In this document: positions 48,513 through 58,699 of the stretch, one piece after another
Position numbering within the stretch: position 1 is the stretch's first letter
Layout: each line of letters begins with the position of its first letter
Assembly: GCA_914767715.1 (NCBI GenBank)
Contig: OU612072.1
Coordinates: forward strand, 21,888,001 to 21,948,000
Length of the DNA: 60,000 nt
Direction: 5' to 3'
Source of the DNA: Membranipora membranacea
Taxonomy: Eukaryota; Bryozoa; Gymnolaemata; Cheilostomatida; Membraniporidae
Translations under genes and position numbers: made by a program
The notes under the pieces: generated by a model
Told to the model about the DNA's origin: nothing
The model's input: only the letters and a program-made list of their open reading frames with translations
Database searches by the model: none

Positions 48513-49436
48513 CCGAGTTTAACTCCAGATCACATTTCAAAGGATAATGACTTCAATGCTTGTTGCTCAGATGTTAATCTTACACCTGTAAAGCTTTGCA
48601 AACTTTGCAAACTTTGATGATTATACTATGTGATCGAGTCAACCCAGGGATTAAATTTTGATCTCTTGGTGTGAAAGGTTTGATACTACTGTTCCATCCA
48701 TTCTGTCGTCACCGAAGTCTAAATATATTTTGACAAATCCTTGATTTTGTTTGCACTGCGAAGACACTCATGTTAGTATCGCCTGAGTCTGATTTTCTGA
48801 CAACACTTACAACTTTTTGATGGGGTCATAATTTATAATTTGTAATTTTACTTTGCTGGACGATACTATAGTATGGCTTTTGAACGGAGGCAATTTTCAT
48901 TGATTTAATATCAGCAATTCTACTGCCAGCCGGTTATGATATTACATAACCGAATGGCAGCTGCCCTACTCATTGAGGATAAATTTACCTTTATGATGGT
49001 AAACACTCTTATATCTAGTATATCGACTCCACATTATGGCACCGTTTTTCCGCATTTTCAAATTCCATGAATGTTTTGAAGGTAGTATAGTTTTTAAAAA
49101 TTTCAACATATTCCATCGATCTCTGGAAGTGATGTAACCATTTTCCTTACAGTGGGCTAAACATTGAGTTTGCCAAATTGAGATTGATTCCTAATAAAAT
49201 GTAACAGAGATGTGAGATGGTTCTTGAAAACAATTTCCATTGAGAACTGAACGGCATTCAGATTGCATTACATTGTGGTAGCCAGTGTTTACATTTCGGA
49301 TTGATTCTGACACTTCTCACTTGTCGGTGAGCACAATTCCAAAAATTTGAAAATCAAAACACATACATACATACATGCGATATAGTTTTTGATGTGTTAT
49401 TTCAATAGCATAATCAAACAAACAAACTGAACATAC

Positions 49437-49583
49437 CCTGAAGGTAACTCGACCAGATGACAATGATGCATAGCCAGTTTCTCTAGTCGTGTAAGTCCTG
49501 ATAGCGTATCACTCAACTGATCATCTGTACTCAGATTGTTGTAACCGACATCCAGCACCTTCAGTGATACCATCTTTGAAATG
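49437..49583 (-). CDS. LRR exon cassette C5
   Basis: 147-bp phase 2-2 exon with conserved splice sites. First LRR SLKVLDVGYNNL (same as C4), second RLEKLAMHHCHL, ending VELPSG. Variable concave residues are V,D,G,Y and K,A,H,H. Relative to C4 the codon changes are GAT to GCT, ATT to CAT, CGT to CAT and GAT to CAT. Confidence 0.75.
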
Positions 49584-49597
49584 CTGCAAGGTACCAA

Positions 49598-49925
49598 CAA
49601 AACATTGAAATTTGTTCATTACAGAGAGTGGTGATATCTGAATTCGACATTGATAATAAGATGTTGAAGGTTGCAGTCGATTGCATGCCTCTGAAAAATC
49701 CAATGCGCCACTTTTACATATGGTTGTCAAGCTCTGATGTGATATCATCAAGCAGTTTGATCGAGGCGTCGACTGTCCCAATGTGCGTCTTGTAAGCAAA
49801 CTGTGATGGCTCTATTACCTCTGTCAATTTGGATCTCATTTATTTTATTATAACCTCCTCAGTAAGCTTGTCAAGGTGAAACAATATTGACACTGACCAA
49901 TGGTCTTTGTGTTTGGGAGGGCTAT
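49598..49925 (-). pseudogene. LINE-B RT fragment, C5
   Basis: Near-identical to 47177-47504, decayed in the same way (tacatatgg deletion shared with C4). The shared deletion shows that C4 and C5 are sister copies. Confidence 0.6.
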
Positions 49926-50199
49926 CTTGGAGCTGAGTGGGCGCTCGGAGTGACAGGCTGAACTCACCCAGCTATCTCCAATTGTTGTCTGTTTGCCAAT
50001 TTAACCATTGAGTAAAATATTTAAACCTACACTAAATTGTAGCAACCAGCCCATAGATCGCTGTCGTTTATGACTCATTGAATAATACGCTATAGCAGAG
50101 AGGAGTTTAGAAACTCAAAATCTCAGCACGTTGCCTCTACCATCTGTTCAAACACTGGAGTCTGCTATGCATTTGGAGCCTCATAATCTGGGAGAAATC

Positions 50200-50490
50200 C
50201 CATCTCATGTATAAGTTGGATGTTGAGAAGTCAACATCTATGAAGACTTCCGGACATGGATCTCAGTGGAGAGTGAAGAAAATGTTTGCTCGCCTCTCAA
50301 TGACATATTGAATTTGATGCAATCTACATCGGAAATTCTAGTTAAATGCAAGAGAGCCCAAATCCGACCAATCCATAGGGTTGCTTGCCCCACCAAACAC
50401 AAAGACTATCAGCTAGTGTCAATATTGTTTCACCTTGGAACCTCTCTACCTGGGATTCTCTCCTGGGTAGGAGATCGGGCGAGGTAGCCG
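50200..50490 (+). pseudogene. LINE-B RT N-terminal fragment, sense strand, C5
   Basis: Open 50266-50487: CKRAQIRPIHRVACPTKHKD, then LVSILFHLGTSL. A 2-bp loss in acatctatgaag (others acatcatctgaag) breaks the upstream frame. Confidence 0.5.
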
Positions 50491-50693
50491 GCTATCAAGT
50501 GAAGGGAAAAGGGAAAACTTCTCATGACAGGCAAACTGCATAAAACTCAATCTAGGTACAAATTTAATCATAGTCATGGACTGGGGTAAGTTTGGGAGCA
50601 TCCAATGAAAAAGTTATAAAACATTATGAATTATCTACTAGAGGAAATCAACAATAGTAATCAGTGACTATGCTAAATGAGTGAAACAAATTA

Positions 50694-51115
50694 ATTGTAG
50701 ATAGTGATTTACTGCCGACAATTGAAAACAGAACTACAATTTTCAGGCGACCATCAGGTATTAAGAGGATGGCAGCAACTTCAATGTCATTTAGTACAAT
50801 TATATTCGAATATCCACAATTTGATAACTATTTTACATTGGGCCTAGATTCTTTTTATTAGGATCACACTGAGACTCATAAAAAATCCTTTTCATTGCTT
50901 TCAATCTGGTTCGTAACATGGAAGTTGTCAAACTACGTTTAGAGATTGGGCAACTCCCATTTTATTTGACGTTTTGACGTCATCATGTGTAATTAAGTAT
51001 AAACTGTGCCTAACATCACTTTCTTCTATCTATTAGTATGCCTCGGGAAAATTCTGCCTAAACATTTCAGTCTGTTTATCAAAGATCCTAACCATATATC
51101 CAAAGCCGATCTACG
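50694..51115. repeat. Module E, copy 4
   Basis: Matches 36589-37014, including the shared caaagccgatct end. No gene. Confidence 0.7.
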
Positions 51116-51280
51116 ATCAATATAGGGACCTTATGGGCATCATACAGACCATAAAGGATTTCAAATCTTAAAAATATGCGGTGCCCTGAAAAGGGCTTCC
51201 CAGGTTTATCTCCTCTGCTGAAACCGGAAGCAAAAGAGTAAATGAGATGATGGCCATGAGAACTGCGCAACAAAAATGAC
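51116..51280. repeat. Module S, copy 3, truncated
   Basis: Only the first about 165 bp of module S (agggaccttatgggc to caacaaaaatga) remain, with the gggtgccc-type insert of S copy 2. The module is cut before the 17-bp satellite and fused to the interior of module D. Confidence 0.65.
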
Positions 51281-52416
51281 TGGCTGACAATATTAAACTT
51301 GGGATATGAGACTATAGATGATTCTAACAATTAATCAACAAGACCTCAGCGGTAAGCAGCACGACTAGTGTACAATGTGCAAAAGTAACATTGCTGAGCA
51401 CTGGTTTCAATTTGGTTTTGTTGTCAAGTATTTTGACTTGTTTTTACTTTGATTCATAAAATTGTACAGCATTTTGGTTTCAGAAAATTGGTGAAACAGT
51501 CCCACGCTGTGTTTCACTATAAGGTGGTATTTAAAAACTAGTTTTTCTCATTTCATGTCCAATGATATGGAGACAAATACCTCAATACTAATTTTGTGTT
51601 TTGCCTTAAGCTTGGCTCAAATATTCAAATAATTGGATGTCATAAATATCCCTCAACCTAAATCTGGATACCTGTCAGAGTAGGGTTAATGTCACTGTGG
51701 TTCTGTATGTTGATGTCCTGAACTATATTTCTGTGGTAATATTGGCTATCATCTGCTCTGTGAATATCTCAATTTACTGCCGTCGCCCAGTGCAGCTTAA
51801 GGTGTATATTCTATGTTCCTATACCTGTGGCCTCTTGAGTCAAGTGATCCAAGTAGATATGCTGCCGTTAGCCAGTGCAGCCCAAAGTATGGATTCTGTA
51901 TCCTTGTGTCTAGGGCCTCTATATGTCAAGCCGTCCTAATATGTGTGCTGTCGTTAGCCAGTGCAGCTTGAAGTATAGATTCTGTGTCCTTATATATCTT
52001 GGCTCTGTTAACCAAGTTGTGATCCTTTTCTGTCGACTTCATAACAGAATCTTTGTGTGTCTGGGCTATGTTAGCCAAGTGTCGAATTCCACTGCTTCCT
52101 TCATTGCATCAATTTTGTCAGTGGGCCTTGTTAGCCAAGTGGTAAATTCCTCTGTATTGTTCACCTAGATTTACTATTCTTCTTATTGTTTGTAGGCACT
52201 GTTAGGCTATGGTGACTGATTCTTCTGTGACTCAGCCTCAATTTTTCTGTGCCGTGAGTAGCTATGTGAACCGTTCTCCCGAAGTGTAGGCCTCAGATAT
52301 GAGCTCCTGTATGGTCTATGAAATAAAAGTGCACATTAATCGTCTCTGTGTGTGCTGTCCTATTCTGCAATGTCCTCTAACTGAAGAGGGCTGTGTGTCA
52401 GGCTCCTTGTAGCCAA

Positions 52417-52623
52417 TCAATCATAATCTTCAATGCAACTCTGGGAAAAATACTGTCCTTTCTTGAAGGTGCTGTCGTATTCTGGTATCTTCACTGTACT
52501 CTGATATACTACTATCGTCTCTATACTGTCATATTCTGTACTGTCATCATCTGGTCCTTGGGGCTGGCTCCTTGGTTTGCTGTCTGTGTGCCTCTGCCTT
52601 ATAAAGGTGGTGTTCATTGTCAT
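52417..52623 (-). other. 68-codon open frame, copy 3, coding status doubtful
   Basis: As at 24079 and 33403, with His to Gln and Leu to Phe replacements. TEYDSI is kept. Confidence 0.2.
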
Positions 52624-52860
52624 GTAAGCTTATGTCAGCATTGCAATATTCTCTTTCCATTGTCTTACTTTCCTCCCTGAACAGATTTTTAGGCAATTTG
52701 TCATCGCCCACTTATCTTCTCTTTTTGTGTTTGAATATTTCTTCTCCTTAATTATGTTAATTTGGTCCTTTGAGTCCTGTGCCCTGTAGAGGATTTTGAG
52801 GGGGTTACCCTAAGGCGGCGATACCTGCCACTGCAACCACGCACATTGCCTATTTATACT

Positions 52861-53238
52861 GAGTACGCCGACTCTCTAAAACGAGTATGCCGACTGTATC
52901 TGCCTGGAAATATATCGAGTACGACGACTCTATCTGAGGGGGAAGGTAACGAGTACGACAACTCTATCTGATGGTGAAGGTAACGAGTACAACAACTCTA
53001 TCTGAGGGGGAAGGTAACGAGTACGACGACTCTATCTGAGGAGGGTAACGAGTACGACGACTCTATCTGAAGGGGAAGGTAACGAGTACGACGACTCTAT
53101 CTGAGGGGGGTAACGAGTACGACGACTCTATCTGAAGGGGAAGGTAACGAGTACGACGACTCTATCTGAGGGGGAAGGTAACGAGTACGACGACTCTATC
53201 TGAGGGTGAAGGTAACGAGTACGACGACTCTATCTGGG
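52861..53238 (+). repeat. 34-bp minisatellite, copy 3 (about 11-12 units)
   Basis: Same unit and boundaries as the other two arrays, with two shortened units (gaggagggtaac, gaggggggtaac). Confidence 0.9.
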
Positions 53239-54214
53239 CTGGGAACATAATTGACCTGACTTTGGGACTTGCTTTGGGGGTGGGGGGGATGGGAGATGCG
53301 GACAAAAATAGGTGGTTAACAATAGAAAATCAATTCATAAGATTTATAAATATCTTTCAGCCCATCGTATCAATCTCATTAATAATTTGATTATGTGACA
53401 CTCTAACTTTAAAACTTGATCTCAACGGCGGCTATTGTCTAGCACTGAATAATCTTAGAAGGATAATAATTACTCATTACACATTACTCATTGGTACTGA
53501 CATCTACTACTTGTTTACAAAACTCTCGTACCATTTCCATGTTATATTTTTGCACTAAAAGCCAAGTTGGTAATAAAATAAAATATATCCGCATACGATC
53601 AAACGTTGGTGTATTTTAACTTTAAATTGACAAATGCAAAACAGCCGCCCGTCAAAGCTGTCCTGTTTGTCAATTTATGATCCTTGATTATGTGAGGAGA
53701 CAACTTGTGTTACAGGGATTATCAGATAAAGCTTCCATAGTAATATTGTGTACGATAGTGTAGCATGGTTAGTGAAAAAGTTTAAAAAAAGTAAATACAC
53801 AATTATTCCTTGTAGATCAGCCTAGTTGCCATAGAAAGTCATGAAAAAGTTAAAAGAGCTCTTACACTGCTTTTCGATACGATATTCTTTGGTCAATCTC
53901 AAGCTTACTAAAGAGAGGGTGAGACGATGTTGGCCGTTCGCAGTTGTGATATCCTGAAAGAAAGTACTGGGCTGGAGCCGCGTAGCCAAGTATTGACCTG
54001 ATGTTAGTCAATTAAAAGGTCAATAATCCACACTTGTCTATACAATAGTCTTACATTTCCTCACTATAGTCTAGAGCTGTACTTTGTCATTAATAATTAT
54101 TCATGTTTGTCGCATGATAGCTTATTATCAATAAAAGATCTGAGGAATTTTGTGTAGGCACTAGGGACATTGAAAAATCATAAATCACTACATCCTGTTA
54201 AATACTTAAACCTA

Positions 54215-54835
54215 TAGCTAAGATTGGTGTTTATGACTCAGTCTTTGCAAAAATCAGCTGCATGTTATTATCAGCAGCCCATCACTGCATCCTTAATACT
54301 GAGGTGGCTACCGGTGATGTGTGACTGAGGTCAACCACCAGGTGTAAAACATTGTATCCTCAGCATATTTGATGTGGTTAATGCCATCCCAGCCAGGTCG
54401 TTGGAATACAAGAGCCATAAAATTGGTCCTAGTTTGGTACCTTGAGGAGCGCCAACCTTAGTGCTGCTGCTCATTACCATATTTCAAACATTGTAGTCTT
54501 ATATCCAAAGATTTAGATATAAGTGGGAGGGTATGAGGGTTAAAATTGTAACCCTCTAATTTCTGGAGAAGTACAGCAGTCAATGGAATGCCTCCAAAAG
54601 GTCCAAGGCGGCAGTTTGAATGTACTTTAAATTTGGGGTGTCAGGCTCCAATGTGAAATCATTGAGCAGTTTGATAAAGGCGTCAACTGTCCCTATGTGC
54701 GGCTTGTAAGCAAACGGGCTCTATTACGTCTGTCAATTTGGATCTCATTTTGTTTATTATTACCTCCTGAGTAAGCTTGCCAAGATGAAACAATATTGAC
54801 ACTGGCTGATGGTCTTTGTGTTTGGACGGGCTACC
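54215..54835 (-). pseudogene. LINE-B RT relic, module D copy 3
   Basis: Counterpart of 28560-29175 and 35340-35945, with stops at shared positions. The motif-B region VGAPQGTKLGPILW is the best preserved part. Confidence 0.65.
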
Positions 54836-55602
54836 TTAGAGATGAGTGGGCGCTTGGAGTTACAGTGAACTCACACAGCTCTCTAAAATTTTAGTCTGTT
54901 TGCCAGTTTTACCTTGGAGTACAGTATTGAAATCTATACTTAACTGTTGCTACCAGCACACAGATCGCTGTCAAATATGACTTATGGACTAATAGGCTAT
55001 AGCAGAGAGGTTATTCTGGATTTCAAAAATTCAAATTCTCAGTATGTTGCCTACTATAATCTGTTCAGGTCTGGAGTCAGATATGCATATAGAGCCTCTC
55101 AGTCTGGGGGAAATCCCATCTCACTTGTAAGTTGGATGTTGGGAAGTCAACATCATCTGAAGACTTCCAGACATTGGTCTCAGTGGATCATGACGAAAAT
55201 GTTTGCTTGCTTCTCAATGACAGATTAATTTTGATGCAATCTACATCAGAAATTCCAGATAAATGCAAGATAGCCCTAATCCGACCAATCCCTAGGGTTG
55301 CTTGCCCCACCAGACACAAAGACTATCCGCTAGTGTCAATATTGTTTCACCTTGGAACCTCTCTACCTGGGTTTTTTTCCTGGGTAGGAGATCGGGCGAG
55401 CTAGCCGGCTATCAAGTGAACGGAAAACGTCTCAGGACCGACAAACTGCATAAAACTCAATCTAGGTACAAATTTAATCATAGTCACGGACTGCGGTCAG
55501 TTTGGGAGCATCCAATGAAAAAATTATAAAACATTATGAATTATCCACCAGAGGAAATCAACTATAGTAATCAGTGACTATGCTAAATGAGTGAAATGAA
55601 TT
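54836..55602. repeat. Module P, copy 2
   Basis: Longer than P copy 1. It keeps the gtctgtttgccag segment and the ctcagtggatcatgacgaaaatg segment that P copy 1 lost. Plus frames 54947-55228 and 55132-55404 overlap. The second reads CKIALIRPIPRVACPTRHKD and VSILFHLGTSL, the RT N-terminal segment, in a better state than elsewhere (RPIPRV rather than RPIHRV). Confidence 0.65.
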
Positions 55603-55918
55603 AATTGTAGATAGTGATTTACTGCCGACAATTGAAAACAGAACAGCAATTTTCAGGCGACCATCAGGTATTAAGAGGATGGCAGCAACCTCAATATCAT
55701 TTAGTACAATTATAATCAATTATCAACAAATTGATAACTCTCTTACATTGGCCTTAGTTTCTTTTTATTAGGATGACACTGAGACTCATAAAAAATCATT
55801 TCATTGCTTTCAACCTCAATCGCAACATGGAAGTTGTCAAACTACGTTTAGAGATGGGGCAACTCCCATATTATTTGATGTTTCGAAGTCATCATGTGTA
55901 ATTTAGTAAAAACTGTGA
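55603..55918. repeat. Module E, copy 5 (truncated)
   Basis: Ends like copy 3 (gtaaaaactgtga) and joins the same catcatcccgagtttaactcc segment, so the E-to-unit joins before C5 and C6 share one ancestral breakpoint. Confidence 0.65.
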
Positions 55919-56350
55919 ATAAATCATCCCGAGTTTAACTCCAGATCACATTTTAAAGGATAATGACTTCAATGCTTGCTGCTCAGGTGTTAATCTTACA
56001 CCTGTCAAACTTTGCAAACTTTGCAAACTTTGATGATTATATTATGTGATCAAGTCAACCCAGGGATTAAATGTTGATCTCTTGGTGTGAAAGGTTTGAT
56101 ACTACTGTTCCATCCATTCTGTTGTCACCGAAGTCTACTTATATTTTGACAAATCCTTGATTTTGTTTGCACTGCGAAGATCCTCATGTTAGTATCTCCT
56201 GAGCCTGATTTTCTGACAACATTTACAACTTTTTGATGGGGTCGTAATTTATAATTTGTAATTTTACTTTGCTTGACGATACTATAGTATAGCTTCTGAA
56301 CGGAGGCAATTTTCATTGATTAAATAATCCAACAAACAAACTGAACATAC

Positions 56351-56497
56351 CCTGAAGGTAACTCGACCAGATCACACCCACTCATATTCAGTTTCTCTAG
56401 TCTTGTAAGTCCTGATAGCTTATCACTCAACTGATCATCTGTACTCAGATTGTTGCGACCGACATTCAGCTCCTTCAGTGAAACCATCTTTGAAATG
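56351..56497 (-). CDS. LRR exon cassette C6
   Basis: 147-bp phase 2-2 exon with conserved acceptor and donor. First LRR SLKELNVGRNNL, second RLEKLNMSGCDL, ending VELPSG. Variable concave residues are E,N,G,R and K,N,S,G, with Asp after the Cys. One change lies outside the exposed strand (DTLSG to DKLSG). It is the most upstream cassette of the putative minus-strand gene in this window. No N-terminal cap exon is visible to its right. Confidence 0.75.
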
Positions 56498-56510
56498 CTG
56501 CAAGGTACCA

Positions 56511-56820
56511 ACAAAACATTGAAATTTGTTCATAACAGAGAGTGGTGATATCTGAATTCGACATTGATAATAAGATGTTGAAGGTTGAAAGTCCAATGCG
56601 CCATTTTTACATTATGGTTGTCAAGCTCTGATGTGAAATCATCAAGCTGTTTGATCGAGGCGTCGACTGTCCCAATGTGCGTCTTGTAAGCAAACTGTGA
56701 TGGCTCTATTACCTCTGTCAATTTGGATCTCATTTACTTTATTATAACCTCATCAGTAAGCTTGTCAAGGTGAAACAATATTGACACTGACCAATGGTCT
56801 TTGTGTTTGGGAGGGCAACC
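56511..56820 (-). pseudogene. LINE-B RT fragment, C6
   Basis: Antisense FAYKTHIGTVDASIKQLDDF and VKMAHWTF, then frameshift. The 5' motif-A part is shortened by the small deletion near 56588. Confidence 0.6.
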
Positions 56821-57089
56821 TTGGAGCTGAGTGGGCGCTCGGAGTGACAGGCTGAACTCACACAGCTATCTACACCTGTTGTCTGTTTGCCAATTTAACC
56901 GTTGAGCACAGTATTTCAACCTACACTAAATTGTAGCAACCAGCCCATAGATCGCTGTCGTTTATGACTCATTGAATAATACGCTATAGCAGAGAGAAGT
57001 TTAGAAACTCAAAATCTCAGGACGTTGCCTCTACCATCTGTTCAAATACTGGAGTCTGATATGCATTTGGAGCCTCATAATCTGGGAGA

Positions 57090-57380
57090 AATCCCATCTC
57101 ATGTATAAGTTGGATGGTGAGAAGTCAACATCATCTGAAGACTTCCAGACATGGATCTCAGTGGAGGGTGAAGAAAGTGTTTGCTTGCCTCTCAATGACA
57201 TATTGAATTTGATGCAATCTACATCGGAAATTCCAGTTAAATGCAAGAGAGCCCAAATCCGACCAATCCATAGGGTTGCTTGCCCAACCAAACACAAAGG
57301 CTATCAGCTAGTGTCAATATTATTTTACCTTGGAACCTCTCTACCTGGGATTCTCTCTTGGGTAGGAGATCGGGCGAGGT
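57090..57380 (+). pseudogene. LINE-B RT N-terminal fragment, sense strand, C6
   Basis: Open 57101-57382: EKSTSSEDFQTW, then CKRAQIRPIHRVACPTKHKG and VSILFYLGTSL. Same piece as in the other units. Confidence 0.55.
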
Positions 57381-57682
57381 AGCCGGCTATCAAGTGAAGG
57401 GAAAAGGGCAAACTTCTCAAGACCGGCAAACTGCATAAAACTCAATCTAGGTACAAATTTAATCATAGTCACGGACTGGGGTAAGTTTGGGAGCAACCAA
57501 TGAAAAAGTCATAAAGCATGATAAAATATCTACCAGAGGAAATCAACTAAGTCATCAGTGGCTATGCTAAATGAGTGAAACAAATTAGCACCAAGTAACA
57601 ACACCAAAACAGGAAGGCTAAGCCAACCGATTACCAAATCATTGACTTTTTTAATCATGTTCAAAATTTCAGACCAGGATCT

Positions 57683-58468
57683 GTGAATACCGTTATTAAA
57701 AATTTTAGCACCAGATCCTTTACAATTTTACACATCAATATGCGTAGTCTAATCAACAAAATGCCTTTGTTTGAAGTACTGCTAGCTCAACTCAATGTTC
57801 ATTTTTCATGTATTGTCATTTCAGAGACTTGGTTTTCACAAAATGAATTTTTAGAGAAGTTTTCACTATATGGCTATAAAATGTTTTGTAGATCTCGATT
57901 TCATGGTGCTGGCGGTGTAATTACTATGTATGTATCAGAGGAGTTTGAGGCTAGTGTGACGGATGTTCGGTTGTCTGGAGCGGAGGCTATGGTGGTTCAT
58001 ATGATTTGTTCTGGCCGCCCAGTCTGCTCTGTGCTGGCAGTCTATCGCACCCCTTCGGTGGGGCCGGCGGCTTTCCTGGTGGACTGGGAGGCTCTGCTGC
58101 CTTCGCTCCCTATCAACTCTATAGTTGTTGGTGATCTTAATTTTTACTTAAATCCTTCGAATGAAACTGATAACTTTACCCTAGACTATATGAGAATTAT
58201 GAGCATGAATGGCTTCTTTAATATTATCGAGTCGCCAACACAGTGCGACCGCATGAAAGACAGCATTTTAGATCATATTCTGGTCAAAAACACCAGTAAT
58301 GAAATTTTGTCATGTAAAGTTGAAACTGACATGATCGCTGACCATTTTCCAGTTATAAGCTCCATTGCTTTTCCAAACACATGGAAGCCAAGCCAGGCTA
58401 ACCAAATTTTAATTACTAAGCTTGATCCAAACACACTTTACAAGAAAGTTAATGACCCCGAAGTATGA
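57683..58468 (+). pseudogene. Complete APE-type endonuclease domain of LINE copy 2
   Basis: 261 codons with all APE landmarks: HINMRSL (17-23), ISET (46-49), YRTPSVGP (121-128), GDLN (150-153), DHILV (197-201) and ADHFPV (219-224). A TGA at 58466-58468 cuts it before the RT, and the RT has more stops, so the parent polyprotein is broken although this domain reads intact. It nicks target DNA in target-primed reverse transcription. The reading frame may start further 5' (copy 1 has an upstream ATG at 2012, which is AAG here). Confidence 0.7.
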
Positions 58469-58699
58469 CAGGGAGTGCTCAATAGCAGTAATCCAAATGA
58501 CACCTTTGAAATTTTTACAAACATTCTACAGAAATTAATAGCTGAGTCATCAACAACTAAATCTAAAAAGCTAAGCAAAAAATTCATTTTTAAAAAGCCT
58601 TGGATGACGCTCAAAATCTTCAAATTTATTCAACAGTGAGAAGAACTTGCCCGAAAATTAAAGGATGAGCCTTTCAACAGTTAACTTCTTCAAAAATAT

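Larger units (their letters stand above)
48513..50693 (-). repeat. LRR unit C5
   Basis: Tandem neighbour of C4, starting within the right end of module S (catcatcccgag). It contains the MKIASV segment with an internal stop, the antisense LINE-like fragment (49020-49330), the exon, the RT fragment and the sense RT fragment, then module E without the CR1-like LINE. Confidence 0.85.
51281..54835. repeat. Module D, copy 3 (5'-truncated)
   Basis: Begins at ctgacaatattaaacttggg, about 650 bp into the module. It is otherwise collinear with copy 2. The hydrophobic plus frame is cut by ATG-TCA-TAA at 51640, so only 51697-51939 stays open. It gives a second pre-insertion sequence for the restriction-like-endonuclease LINE (53439-53460). 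Confidence 0.75.
55919..57587 (-). repeat. LRR unit C6 (internally deleted)
   Basis: Lacks the antisense LINE-like fragment: gattaaataatccaac (about 56316-56331) joins the MKIASV segment directly to the exon's donor-side flank. A second short deletion removes the gcagtcgattgcatgcc piece of the RT fragment (about 56588). It ends with the CR1-like LINE at the same site as in C1. Confidence 0.85.
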
